DNA from: Platanthera guangdongensis
Lineage: Eukaryota; Streptophyta; Magnoliopsida; Asparagales; Orchidaceae
Assembly: GCA_039583875.1 (NCBI GenBank)
Contig: CM077159.1
Coordinates: forward strand, 1,572,812 to 1,636,811
Length of the DNA stretch: 64,000 nucleotides
Direction: 5' to 3'
Position 1 is the first letter of the stretch; each line of letters opens with the position of its first letter. Position numbers and translations under genes: made by a program. The notes below the pieces were generated by a model. It was not told the DNA's origin. It did no database searches and worked only from the letters and a program-made list of their open reading frames with translations. Positions 1 to 10,606 of the stretch are shown here, one piece after another.

Positions 1-91
1 ATTCTTCGGATGAATCTCTCCGCAAGAATGGAATGCGACGCTCCCCTATCGAACAGTACCCCAGCGGGGTATCCGGAAACTAATATGAATC
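1..91 (-). pseudogene. Gyp-A protease, N-terminal start
   Basis: The minus strand reads VLFDRGASHS, the start of a retropepsin-like aspartic protease that would process the Gag-Pol polyprotein. The family active site is D-T/S-G; here the middle residue is Arg (DRG), which should abolish activity. The rest of pol lies left of the window. The frame joins gag only if the insert at 92-162 is removed. Confidence 0.75.
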
Positions 92-162
92 CTATAACAT
101 AGACATCACACATAAAGGTCTAAAAGTATGAAGCACAAAGTTAAACTTAAATTTCATCATAC
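92..162 (-). other. Putative intron between gag and protease (Gyp-A)
   Basis: On the minus strand the gag motif VVTG is followed by ACAG|GTATGATG, and 71 bases later ATGTTATAG|G precedes the protease frame. Removing the insert keeps the frame (phase 1) from gag into FILVSGYPAGVLFD. Unspliced, the gag frame runs through the insert and stops at the TAG overlapping the acceptor. Gyp-B and Gyp-E have GT...AG inserts at the same place. Splicing is inferred and there are no transcript data. Confidence 0.6.
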
Positions 163-373
163 CTGTCACCACATCGGTTTGGTGGATCGCTTCCTGCTGT
201 CCAAGGTTGTAGGCCCTTGGTTGCACCAGTTGGAACCGAGAAGCACTAGATTCCCCCATCTTCCCTTTCTCTGTGGCACTGGGGCCGGAGCGCATAGTCT
301 ACTCCTGCCTTGCCTCTTGCTCCCCTCCTCCTTGAGGACAAACATGAGCGATGTGCCCCACCTTACCGCAGTT
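163..373 (-). pseudogene. Gyp-A gag C-terminus with half zinc knuckle
   Basis: The minus strand encodes CGKVGHIAHVC, the second part of a CCHC knuckle that binds retroelement RNA. A glycine/glutamine-rich stretch, an in-frame TAG and a tail containing YNLGQQEAI and VVTG follow. The same tail motif occurs in Gyp-B near 27670-27718, so the two belong to related families. The first knuckle residues lie at 23409 beyond Sire-1. The stop and the Sire-1 insertion make it non-functional. Confidence 0.85.
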
Positions 374-1956
374 TGTTGGATCCCTAGTTGATTTGGGCTA
401 GGTTCACTAGCTTAGGATGTGACCCATCATGTATAGCCAGTGTCAAGTTTGTGTCCTAGAGTCTAGGCCATGTCCTTAGGATCTATTTCAGATGGACCAG
501 CTATCAACAAGACCTTCAGAGACTTCAGACTTAGAGGTTTTCAAGGCTAAGTAAAGTGAGTTCGACGTTCGTCGAACTCAGCTCGACGAAAGGTGTTCTG
601 CGCTCGACGATCGTGAGACATTTCTTGGTGCTGAGCTCGACGATCTTAGTTCTCTGTTCGATGAATTGTTGAGGTTCTACATCAAGCCAAAGTCAGGAAA
701 ACTTCAGAATTTTTCTAAGTCCAGCTTCAAGCTTTGGTCGATGAATTAGATTCTGAGCTCGACAGACTTGGACCTCAAGTTCTCAACTTCTAAGGTCGAC
801 AAAGTCAGCTTCTCAGGTCGACGAATGCAGTTCTCTACTCAACGAATTCTGAATTCAGAGGATTTGTGTCGACACTTAGGGCATGTGTCGACACCAGACA
901 ATTTATGTCGATATCAGAAGATTTGTGTCGACACCAGGATATCAGTCAACACCAATTTATGTCGACACCAGAAGATTTGAGTCGACACCAAGATCAATCA
1001 GTCGACACCAGCTTATTTCGACACTGAATATCAGCAGATGCAGAATATTTGGCTAAGTCCACAATCTTTCTTCGCTCGATGAATTTGGATCTTAGTTCGA
1101 CAAATACTGTCTGATAGTGATAATTATCTGCTCGATTATTTTGGTTCTCAGCTCGACGAATGTAGATTGTCTGTTCGAAGAAGGTTGTAGCAGCATTGAC
1201 TTGAAGACTATTTCTTTTATCTGGTCGACGAACTCCTCAACTCAGCTCGACGAACTCAAACTCAGCTCGACGAATTGCATTCTTGTTCGACGAATCCAGA
1301 TTAGGACTTCTTCAGTTTTCCCGTCACGTTTCTTGGCGATGATTCCGGAGTTATTAATGCCAGATCTTCTCGGAATGTTACCGTTAGAACGCGCAATTAA
1401 TCATGGATTATCTCATGCCTTTTTTCCATGGGACAGTTGGGGAAATCATTGATTGCCGCTTCCTTCCAAGGCCGACTGCAATTACTGCTCAACATTCGAA
1501 TTTCGAATGTTCTCAGTCAGTCAAAAAAAGATATAGAAAAGAAAAGAAAGGATGAAGTACTACCAGTGATACGGTCAGACAGTCACACACTGCAAGCAAT
1601 ACAGACAATCAGACAGACACTCAGATTGCACAAAAGAACAACCATATAGAAATCAAAAGTTATACTGCAATCAGCCTCAACCAGAGAACATCTTCAAGAA
1701 TAAGAAGAAGAACAACCAATCACTATCAAGAGTCTTCTTCTTTCAATTCTCAGGACAACTTTAAAGGACAACAATTTCAATCTGTCAAAGAAGTCCCTGA
1801 AGCAACTCTGGTCCAGGCACTCTAGGTCATTGAAGACCTATCACCCTGAAGCAGTGCTCCAACATTCCTGATACATTCAAGATCTCAGGGGGAGCAACAC
1901 CTGCTAACATCAATCCATAGTCTTCTCAGTTGCTTTGAGAAAGAGAAGACACCATT
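374..1956 (+). repeat. Sire-1 5' LTR, first part
   Basis: Begins TGTTGGATCCC and matches the 3' LTR from 21532. It is cut at 1956 by Cop-2 and continues at 12280. Without the insertion it would be about 1987 bp, against 1877 bp for the 3' LTR. Most of the difference is a block at about 1005-1113 that is missing from the 3' copy. About ten mismatches occur in the first 150 bases, so this LTR pair is older than that of Cop-2. Confidence 0.92.
541..1310. repeat. Palindromic word array in Sire-1 5' LTR
   Basis: More than a dozen copies of CTCGACGAA/TTCGTCGAA-type words flank a middle block (about 865-1015) of repeated GTGTCGACAC followed by CAG. The array is repeated at about 21718-22345 in the 3' LTR. 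Most words are perfect or one-mismatch palindromes spaced 20-50 bases apart and rich in CG. The same words recur in the gag and post-pol spacer of this element and in the LTRs of gypsy elements in the window. Confidence 0.85.
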
Positions 1957-1984
1957 TGTTGAAATTTATGAAGTGGAAGTGGGT

Positions 1985-3385
1985 GACGGGACAGGCCGAG
2001 CGGCCTGGGCGGACAGCTTTGGCGGACTAGGCGGACTGGGCGGACTGAGGTGTGCGGCCTGGTGATAGGTCTAGTGGGAAGCCGGCTGTCTTCTGAGTGG
2101 GTTGTTGCATGGAGTCCGCGGACTATGCGGCTTGGTGTCTGCGGATAGGGTATTTGCTGATTGGCTTTGCCAAGGAGCGGCCTGAGCGGATGGAGGCTTG
2201 CGGACTGGTGCATTGCTCAGTGGCCGCGGGTGCAAGCTTGTGCTGAAAGGCGGGTTGGCTCTTGTCCGCGGGAAGCTTGCAGACTGATGTGTCCGCGGTA
2301 TTGGATGTTGCGGACTGAGCTTAGAGCTTGGCTAAGGCCTTGTCAAGTTCTGGTGTTACAGCAGGTATCTTGCTGTGGAGACCGGTTGGCGGACTGGTAT
2401 TTGGAGTTCGGGAGGAAGCTGCTGCGTTGGACAAATGCGAGGTGCTCGCGGACTGGTTGCGGTTTGTGCTTGGGTATTTGGCGGACGGTAGTTTGTGTCC
2501 GCCATGCTCGCACTGGCCCTTGATGGTTTTGGACTTGGTCATACCTTGTGTCAAGTTCATGGTGTCCGCCGTATCCGCCAAGTCCGCTATGACCGGGCGG
2601 ACTGTTGCTGTCTGCCCTTGGTCGTGGACTTGTGGCGGATTGAGGTGTGAGTCTTGCGGACTGCCTCGGGTTGGTGCGGACTACCATTGAAGAGGGTGCT
2701 GTCCTGCAGTAGTTGGAGCTTTGCGGGTTGATGCCTTGTCCGCATCGCTTGGGCGGATTGGAGCGAGTTCGTCAATGGTTGCCTTGCTCCTGGCGGTTTT
2801 CCTTGGTGACCGGCTAAGTCCTCGCGGACTCAGCGGACGGTGGTTTGTATTCGCGCGGGCTGAGGCGGTGTCGCTATCTCTTGGGCGGTGACCACACTCC
2901 TCACCCTGCCTATAAATAGGACCCCCCCTGGCACATCTACAGTAACCTAAGTAACTTGAGTGAACAGTAAGTTGGGGTGTGCAAGGAGCTGCGGTCTGTG
3001 TTTTCCAGTCCGCGCGGATTGTTTCAGGCTGACGGTTTGCTGTGTGCAGGTCGCACGAATAACTTCAAGGAGCTAGGAGTTTGGCTGTGACTTCGGTCAA
3101 GTGCTTGGAAGTGTGCGGTCTCTGCGGACTCAGCAGGAGGTCGCTCTGCGGCTTGTCAGTTCTGTTTCAACTTTGCCAGCTTCAATAACCTGTCCGCCGG
3201 TTTCAGGCGGGTAGGGGAGTTCCTCAGTTCAGGTTCAGCAGGAGGCAAATAACGGTGTGTCTGCGCGGCCTCGCGGCTTCGGCGGACTCCGTGTCTATTC
3301 GGCGGATTGCAGCATAGCTTGGGCGAGCTCAGCGGACTCGGCGACCTCGGCGACCTCGCGGTCTCGGCGGACTCGGGTGCTGTCC
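1985..3385. repeat. GCGGAC/GTCCGC word array in Cop-2 LTR
   Basis: Dozens of GCGGACT, GCGGCCT, GCGGAC and the complement GTCCGC are spread over most of the LTR, densest at about 2000-2060, 2100-2300 and 3270-3390. Both orientations occur, so single-stranded forms could pair into many hairpins. It is the counterpart of the palindromic arrays in the other LTRs but with a CHG/CG-rich word. Confidence 0.7.
2911..2920 (+). promoter_or_regulatory. TATA box, Cop-2 5' LTR
   Basis: TATAAATAGG lies 954 bases into the LTR, after CACCCTGCC and before a C run, and is repeated at the same offset in the 3' LTR. It is the likely RNA polymerase II core promoter, with transcription starting roughly 30 bases downstream. 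Confidence 0.75.
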
Positions 3386-3635
3386 GCCCGACTTGTTTTT
3401 TGGTGCTTTCTGTTTACAGCTGTTATACTAGCAAAATCATATCTCGCTATGTATGCCTCGCATTGTAAAGAAGTGAATGTATAAAAGACCTGCTTGTGCC
3501 TCCATTGTTTGTTGGGATTTACCTTTGTACCTCTAGTCCTTGGTTTCCGCTGGTTCAACGTGAGAACTGGGTAGTTCCGAAGATATTAATTTGGCGTTTG
3601 GGCTATCTTGCTGACCACATTGAGAAAATTTAACA

Positions 3636-3651
3636 TGGTATCAGAGCGAGG
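3636..3651 (+). other. Cop-2 primer-binding site
   Basis: TGGTATCAGAGCGAGG directly abuts the LTR end and is complementary to the 3' end of plant initiator tRNA-Met, the usual primer for minus-strand synthesis. A leader of about 116 bases to the gag ATG at 3768 shows no other feature. Confidence 0.9.
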
Positions 3652-3767
3652 TTTCTGAGGTTCAGCTGTGTGAGCGGAATTCAGCCAGTGTTGTTACTCA
3701 GTGATTGAGTAGTGCTCAACCTGTGTTGTTGCTCGGAGCTGCTTAAGGGTTGCCAACAGGTGTTGCA

Positions 3768-6192
3768 ATGGAAGGGAGTTTTGCAAGAGGTCTGGGAATT
3801 GAACTCTTAACGCCGACTAACTTCAAGAAGTGGAAGTCGTGCATGAAGAGTTATCTTCTGGGCGAGGAGCTGTGGGAAGTCGTCGGTGGAGACGACAGAC
3901 AGGAAGTGACTGCTGCTTTTGGTACTGCTGAGCAGGTGAGGCTCTGGAGAAGAACAAATGCTAAGGCGGAGTTCATTCTGAAGAGAGCCGTGTCTCCGGA
4001 ACTATTTGATCACATCGTAGGGTGTGAGTCGGCTGCTGATATTTGGACAACCATTGATGAGTTGATCAATAGGAAGAATGTGGCGTGGCTTCAGTTCCTG
4101 GAGAATGAGTTGGCCAGGGCAACTCAGGGAGACCTTTCCATCTCCAAGTACTTCTTAAAGATGAAGAGCTTGTGCGCTGAGCTGTCGGCACTGGATCTTG
4201 ATGAGCCTATCTCTGAGGCAAAGATGAAAAGGCACATTATCCGCGGCTTGCGGAAGGAGTATGTGGCCTTTGTTACATCTGTTCAAGGATGGGCTACTCA
4301 GCCGTCTCTGCTGGAGCTGGAGAATCTGCTTGCCTCGCAGGAGAGCTTAGCAAGGAAGATGGCTGGAGTGAACCTGAATCAGGAAGGTAGCGAGGCTCTC
4401 TTCTCAGGCAAGAAGAAGGGAAGGGAAGGGAAGAAGAAGAAGGTGCAGGCCGCTGTTGAAAAGGATACTTCATCTTCATATCCACCGGAGAGGAGCAATG
4501 CTCCTAAGGACTGGAAGAAGAATCTGAAGTGCCACCGGTGTCATCAGCGAGGGCACTTCAAGCGGGACTGCAAGGTCAAACTGCAGCCTGGGCATGCTGC
4601 GGGAAAGGAGGAAGCATGCTCGAGAAGTGAAGAAGCAGGATGGGGCGGAGCTTTCATGACTGGCACTTGTATCCGGGCCTTGTCTGCTGAGGATTTCAAC
4701 AGCTATTGGATCGTGGACTCCGGGTGTGGTCATCACCTCACCGGAGACAAATCAAAGTTCACCTCCATGCAGCCTTACTCAGGTAATGAAGCTATTATCA
4801 CTGCTGATAATACTGTTTATGCAGTAGAGAAGGAGGGGGTCGTGTCTTTGGGTAGTGATCAGGGGCCACTCACGTTAAGGAGTGTGTATCACGTACCGGG
4901 CATGAAGAAGAATCTCTTCTCGGTGACAAATGCGGTGGACGCTGGGTATCACGTTCTGTTTGGGCCAACAGACGTGAGGTTCCTTCGCAACGTATCAGCG
5001 GTAAAGGCTGATGTTGCTCATGTTGGGAGGAGGGTGAAGAACTTGTTTGTTCTTTACACCAATGCTTATGTTGATAAGATGAGGGCCAATGATAGTGCGG
5101 CTATCTGGCATGAGAGGCTGGGGCATGTTAGCATGGACAAGCTGAAGGCGATGACTAGTAGAAGTCTGGTGAGGGGGTTGCCGAAGTTGTCCTCCTTTGG
5201 TGATGGGCATGTTTGTGCGGGCTGTCAATATGGTAAGGCACATCGCCTTCCGTTTGATAAATCACAAACAAGGAGCAAGAAACCATTGGAGTGTATTCAT
5301 GTCGACCTGATGGGACCGACTGCTACTGCCAGCCTTGGTGGAAGCAGATACATGCTTGTCTTGGTTGATGACTACTCAAGGTATACTTGGGTGTACTTCT
5401 TAAAGGAGAAGTCAGAAGCCTTCCGTTTGTTCGTGGAGTTCAAGGAGTTGGTAGAAGGCCGGCTTGGCTTGCGGATTAAGAAGTTTAGAACTGATGACGG
5501 GGGTGAGTTTGTCTCCTCCGAGTTTTCTATCTTCTGCAGGAAGCACGGGATCCAACGAGAGCTTACTTGTGCTCACACTCCACAACAAAATGGGGTAGCG
5601 GAGCGGAAGATCCGTCATTTGACGGAGACCTGCAAATGCTGGCTTCATGCGAAAGATATCCCAAGGTCCTTTTGGGCGGAGGGAATGTCTTGTGCTGCCT
5701 ATGCTATCAACCGGATGCCACTCAGCCCTATCAACATGAAGACTCTTGTTGAGCTGTTGCTGAAGGAGAAGCCGAGTGTGGGACACCTTAGGGTGTTCGG
5801 TTCAACTTGCTATGTGCATGTCCCAGATACTTTACGGACAAAGCTGGATGCGAAGGTAAGGAAACTTGGCTATGATGAGCGGAAGAAGGGATGGAAATGC
5901 ATGGACCCTGTGATGAAGAAGTTCGTGGTGTCAAGAGACGTTGTCTTTGACGAACTGACGTCATATGGAGGTGGCTCGGTGGAGCTAACCGGAAGTAGCA
6001 AGGTTGATGGAGCACCGGTGGAGGCTGCTGAAGGCTTGGAAGAGGAGCTTGCTGTTTCACCAGTAGCTCCTGTTGCTTCGAACTCCGAGGCTGAGCCTTC
6101 TGGCTCAGGAAGCAGGGGGAGCACTGCTCAATGCTTGCCCCAGGTAGGAGTGGAGCTTGAAGAAGCAACGAAAGCCGTGAGCAAGGAGCCGT
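3768..6192 (+). pseudogene. Cop-2 gag-protease-integrase (5' half of polyprotein)
   Basis: One open frame from the ATG at 3768 (MEGSFARG) to the Gyp-solo insertion. A UBN2-like copia gag is followed by a CCHC knuckle at 4530-4571 (CHRCHQRGHFKRDC), the protease active site VDSG at about 4713-4724, and the GAG-pre-integrase HHCC region at about 5098-5260. The integrase core keeps the D-D-E residues: Asp at 5304 (HVDLMGP), Asp at 5493 (RTDDGGEF) and Glu at 5601 (GVAERK). The tail before 6192 is acidic and low-complexity. No frameshift is seen in this half. The frame resumes at 8955 once the solo LTR and one target duplication are ignored. Confidence 0.93.
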
Positions 6193-7496
6193 TGTCACAA
6201 CCCGCATTTTCTCATTTAAAATAATAAATCAGAGCACGAGAAAACTACGAGCTGTGATGCCACGTCAAGCAGGGGATAACTGCTGACGCTCAGGCGACAC
6301 TCTAATCCTTCAAATCATAAGTTAAAATGAATAGAAAACTGATTTTTAAATTAATTGGCCGTATCCCTCGGCTCAGTGGATCAGATAGTCCACGGTTTGA
6401 AAACTATATTTATACGTAGCAGAAAAATACTTCATTTATGCTAAACATCCTAGAAGAGCGCATAAGCGTCCTAAGAGGACAACTTACACAATGCAAGACC
6501 CTAGATTTCAATTTATAATATTTATAAGGGAAACCATCTTTTTACGCATTGGAAAATAGAGTTTGAGCTTTTATAAAACATGCTGATCATGCAATACATA
6601 TAGTAGTTCTATTATAGGGTTTAAAGTAACTAGCAAGCTAGCATAAAACATTCCCAGAGAGCAAGTGAAACTACCACCAAAACAGGTAAACTAGCAGCTA
6701 AGCAAATACTTAATATCACAAAGGAAAATCACCAACGAGCGTCAACAACCTGACACGAACTCGCTGGTGAGCATGTATGTCTGTACTACAACAAGGCTAA
6801 AGAACTACCTCGACAAGCGAGGAAAACACTGCCAAAGCGCAGTCCACAGAGAAACTCCTGAAACTAGCCGCACAGCCGGCTACAGACCTGAACCTGAGGC
6901 ATTCAAAAGAAGAACACCTCAGCAAGAAATAATGAAACAAGTGGCAAAGAAGCATCAGATAATAATTGAATAAAAGAACAGAAAGAAAAAGGGTTACCAA
7001 CCCTGCAAGAGTAAATGCCGAAAACTCAGCTAAAGAATCCAAAAGAGGACAAAATGTAGGTGTAATAATCAGTAAAGTGAGAGAAAATGCAACAAGTATC
7101 GAAACGTACCAAACTCCGCTCAAGCCTGCAGAGACAGAAGAAAACCAATATGCATCAAATGAACAGTAAGAAGGAACTAACAGTCCTAAACTTGTAAATC
7201 ATTAGCACTGGCAAAAATCCCAAACCTGTGTCGGAGACTAAGAACAGTCACAACCGAACAACCAGGTCCAGGTGTCTCAAGAGTACAAAAGGGGCCGCCA
7301 CGGGGTCCATACACATAGAGTTCCAACCTCTTACAGGAACCCAAAAATAATATCCAAAGGAGGGAATGGTGGTGGCCACGGCTCGATCTCCCCTGGTACC
7401 ATACTCCTTCAGAAACCCAGCTACCACATGCTAAGGATCCACGATTCGGCGCCAAAGTTAGCCGACAACACCACTTAGAAGCTACCAAGTTATACG

Positions 7497-7580
7497 ACCA
7501 AAACCCGCCGAATATTTCCCCCTACCCGCCGATTTATTTTCCCCTACCCGCCGAACTATTTCCCCCTACCCGCCGAGTAC
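7497..7580. repeat. CCCGCCGAA short tandem array in Gyp-solo
   Basis: Four units of CCCGCCGA followed by a T-rich and CCCCTA spacer repeat at about 23-26 base intervals. The position, about 1.3 kb from the left end, matches the TCGACGAATT array of Gyp-D and the ACTCGACGC words of Gyp-C. Confidence 0.75.
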
Positions 7581-8069
7581 AACTAAAATAAAACCGATAA
7601 CTTCCTAGTTTAGGCCGATCACAAGCCCTAAAATAGGAATATTCCAAATTTCACCTATTCTACGACAAGGAGAAAAGAATAATATAACAAAAATGCAACT
7701 CATGGAGGCAAGCAAGAGGGGAGAAATCCACTTGCCTCAAATCGACCTTGAAAACGTCACCCAAAATACTCCACCACGTAGATCCGTCCAAAAGTGGACA
7801 CGCGGAGACGAGATCTACGAAAAAACGGACAACCGGGGTTAGGGCCGAAAAAAACTAAGGCGAAACGGTCACCGAAACGGGAAAAACTTACCGCGATCTC
7901 GAAGCTCTCGCCGAGAGCTTTCCAACGCCGCGATCGGATCGAAAATCCGTCCACCGGAACGGCGGTGGCGGCCGCCGGAAGTTTCGCGAACGGAACCGCA
8001 CTCGTAAAAAAAACGCACAGGGGGGGGGGGGGGGCTGCTGCTGTTCGGGGAAGAAGAAGAGCTTTACTT

Positions 8070-8086
8070 CTTAACTTTTATATATA

Positions 8087-8118
<32 letters not shown>

Positions 8119-8330
8119 AATATATTATTTATTATAATAGCATATAAAAAACAAAAGGCTGTAACCGATCGGTGAGAATGAATCTCACCGATTCGGTGAG
8201 AATCGGTGAGATTCATTCTCACCGATTCTCTACGAATCCCTTTCATCATTTTTTTTTTTATATATTTTTATTTTTTTATATAAATACTTTATATAAATAT
8301 ATATATATATAATAATATACATAATTATTA
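8070..8330. repeat. Hairpin cluster between AT microsatellites in Gyp-solo
   Basis: TA and AAT runs at about 8080-8125 and 8270-8330 flank a 70-base block (about 8165-8235). In that block GAATCTCACCGATTC and its complement GAATCGGTGAGATTC alternate, giving several overlapping perfect inverted repeats. A G run lies at about 8019-8034. No protein coding is supported. Confidence 0.8.
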
Positions 8331-8954
8331 TAACATGATAACTTTATATGGTTACGGAGGGCCAAACGCGCGCCGAATCGAACGAAATTCGCACTGTAGG
8401 CGAATGACGACGCTACGAATCCAACGGCGAAGTCGAAATCGAATTCCGACGCACCGTTTTCGAGATAATAATTTCTAAAGTTAACGGCGTACGTGAAAAC
8501 ATACAAATTACAATCGCGCGCCGAGGCTCCAAAAATGCTCGGAACGCGACGAAACTTGACGAGCAAGTCTAAAATTAGCCGATCTAATTTCCTAATATAA
8601 ACTTTTCCACTCCCGACGCAAATCCCAAAATCTGGCCGGTCAAACCTAACGAACGCAAAACGCGCTAACAACAAAGTCGGTAACAAAATCCGACGAACAA
8701 AACTCGGGCAAAAACTCCCGAAGCCAAAACACAAGCATTCCCCAAGAGGCTCCACCGAGTCACCAAACAGACTCCGGCTCGCTAGGGAATCTTGCTACCA
8801 GGCATCACCAAGCCACGCAGGGAACCTAAAGAGCTAAAAGCACGCTCTAACAACGTCACCTGACCAACACGCGCTAACATAACGCTCTGACGTCATAATA
8901 CGTCAAATAAGAAATTAAATAAATCACTGGAAAAATCGGGGGCGTTACAGCCGT

Positions 8955-10606
8955 GTCTTCGGAGATCGAAGAGGGTGGTTAAGCCACCGGCTCGGTACTA
9001 TGATGGGAATGCAGTGAGCTTTGTCTCCTGCTTCTTTGCAGGTCCTCTGGATGAGCGAGAGCCTGCAAACTTCAACGAGGCCACTGGAGTGAAGGAGTGG
9101 GAAGGTGCCATGAAGGAAGAGATTGATGCTCTGAAGAAGAATGAAACCTGGGACCTTGTGCCCAAGGTTGATGGCATTACTCCGGTTACTTGCAAGTGGG
9201 TGTATAAGTTGAAGAAGAAGGCTGATGGGAGCATTGATCGGTTCAAGGCTCGCCTGGTCGCTAGAGGATTCTCACAGCAGTATGGAGAAGACTATGAGGA
9301 GACATTTAGTCCAGTTGCGAAGATGACTTATGTAAGAGTGGTGATCGCCTTGGCTGCTAGCAAGGGATGGAGGTTGTGGCAACTCGATGTGAAGAATGCC
9401 TTTCTTTACGGAGAGATTGACAAGGACATCTTCATGGATCAGTCGCGTGGTTTCGTCTCTGAGAAGCATCCGGACTATGTCTGTAAACTCAGGAAGGCTC
9501 TCTATGGGTTGAAGCAAGCTCCTAGAGCGTGGTATGGGAAGATTGCAGAGTACTTGCAATTCTGTGGATACCTTGCTTCTAACTCGGATTCAAGCTTGTT
9601 TGTCAAGAAGAAGGCAGAGCTACGGGTCTTGGTCCTACTGTATGTGGATGACATGATCATCACAGGGAATTCGGAGGAGGAAGTAGCAAGGCTCAGGGCT
9701 GAGCTTGCTATACGCTTCGAGATGAAAGACTTGGGAGAGTTGCATTACTTTCTTGGTCTTGAAGTGGAGAGGAAGGAGTGCGGGGTTCTCATCATCCAGA
9801 AAGGATATGCTGATCGTATTGTGAAGCGGTTCGGCATGGGCGAAGGGAAGAAGTGCTCTACTCCACTGGAATCTGGGCTGAAGCTTTGACGGGATGAGGG
9901 AAGGGTTCTTCATGATCCCTTGGTGTTCAGGGCTCTTGTTGGGAGCTTGATTCATCTGACGATTACAAGGCCGGATATAGCTTATGCTGTTGGCCGAGTA
10001 ATTCGGTATATGGCTGAACCAAAGCAATCTCATCTAGTGGCGGCGAAGGTAATTTTGAAGTATGTCAAGGCTTCTTCTTACATGGGACTCCTCTATAGAA
10101 GGGATGCAGAGTTTGCGTTGCTCGGGTACACGGATGCTGACTATGGCGGTGATTCGGATGATCGAAGGTCTACTTCAGGTTATGTGTTCACTTGCGGTTC
10201 AGCTAGCATCTCGTGGTGTAGCAAGAAGCGGGACTCGGTGTCGGTTTCAACCACGGAGGCGGAGTATAAGGCTTTGGCCTTGGCTGCTCGGGAAGCCGTT
10301 TGGTTGAGGAGGCTTATAGAGGATGTCCATGAAGAAGTGCACGGGCCTACTTTACTCCGGGGTGACAATGAGAGTGCTCTCAAACTAGTAAACAATCCAG
10401 TGTGTCACGCCAGGACCAAGCATATAGAGATTGATCACCACTTCATCAGGGAGAAGGTGTTGGAGGGGTCTCTGCTGGTCGGGCATGTTCGGAGTGAAGA
10501 TAATCTTGCTGACATCTTCACGAAGCCACTGTCGAAGGGGCCCTTTGAACGCTTGCGCAGCTTGCTAGGCTTGGTCACCACTTCTCACTTCAAGGGGGAG
10601 TGTTGA
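8955..10606 (+). pseudogene. Cop-2 reverse transcriptase-RNase H (3' half of polyprotein)
   Basis: Continues the frame of 3768-6192 beyond the solo LTR. The copia RT spans about 9060-9800 with FKARLVARGFSQ and the catalytic YVDD at 9641-9652. RNase H spans about 10120-10560 with YTDADYGGD, STTEAEY and RTKHIEIDHHF, ending in ADIFTKPL. One in-frame TGA at 9887-9889 separates the RT tail from RNase H, and no frameshift is seen. The stop at 10604-10606 lies in the first bases of the 3' LTR, so polypurine tract and LTR edge are partly coding. Without the solo LTR and this TGA the element would have an uninterrupted frame. Confidence 0.93.
10591..10600 (+). other. Cop-2 polypurine tract
   Basis: CAAGGGGGAG lies directly before the 3' LTR TG. 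It would prime plus-strand synthesis and overlaps the last gag-pol codons. Confidence 0.9.

Larger units (their letters stand above)
1..373 (-). mobile_element. Gyp-A, left remnant (Ty3/gypsy)
   Basis: This is the continuation of the minus-strand gypsy element that resumes at 23409. Read on the minus strand from 373 it starts in the middle of a gag zinc knuckle and runs through the gag tail, an intron-like insert and the start of protease, then leaves the window at 1. The other half of the knuckle (CYN) ends at 23409, so Sire-1 split one element. The 5 bases on each side of Sire-1 are CAGTT and CAATT, a target duplication with one mismatch. Confidence 0.9.
1957..3635 (+). repeat. Cop-2 5' LTR
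   Basis: Starts TGTTGAAATTT and ends TTTAACA directly before the primer-binding site. It matches 10601-12279 without indels, with about 40 substitutions counted by eye (roughly 97.6% identity). It is GC-rich with many GCGGAC/GTCCGC words and a TATA box at 2911. Reading frames of up to 120 codons on both strands occur in both copies, but they follow the repeat composition and resemble no retroelement protein. Confidence 0.95.
6193..8949 (-). mobile_element. Gyp-solo: gypsy solo LTR with perfect target duplication
   Basis: A single 2757-bp LTR, read on the minus strand as TGTAACGCCCCCG...GGTTGTGACA, flanked on both sides by GCCGT (6188-6192 and 8950-8954). It is homologous to the LTRs of Gyp-C and Gyp-D: shared edges (TGTCACAACCCGC on plus, GGGGGCGTTACA at the other end), shared GATGCCAC, GGGGATAACTGC and ACACCTCAGCAAG blocks, and a shared ACAGACTCCGGCT block. 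No internal gypsy sequence is present, so LTR-LTR recombination after insertion is the simple explanation. Orientation is inferred from Gyp-C and Gyp-D, which have coding context. Confidence 0.93.

Noticed and set aside
2328..2690. Frames of about 114-120 codons on both strands in the Cop-2 LTRs (also 10972-11334)
   Set aside because: They are the same frames in two copies of one GC-rich repeat; no start context, domain or codon pattern supports a gene.
3636..3651. tRNA gene fragments at TGGTATCAGAGC sites
   Set aside because: Only 12-16 bases match and they sit next to LTR ends; they are primer-binding sites, not genes.
8070..8125. TA/AAT microsatellite as a possible origin or scaffold attachment site
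   Set aside because: A simple repeat in an LTR; nothing beyond AT richness supports a function.
8276..8755. 159-codon minus-strand frame in Gyp-solo
   Set aside because: Lies in LTR sequence; the matching part of the Gyp-C LTR has different frames, so it is not conserved.
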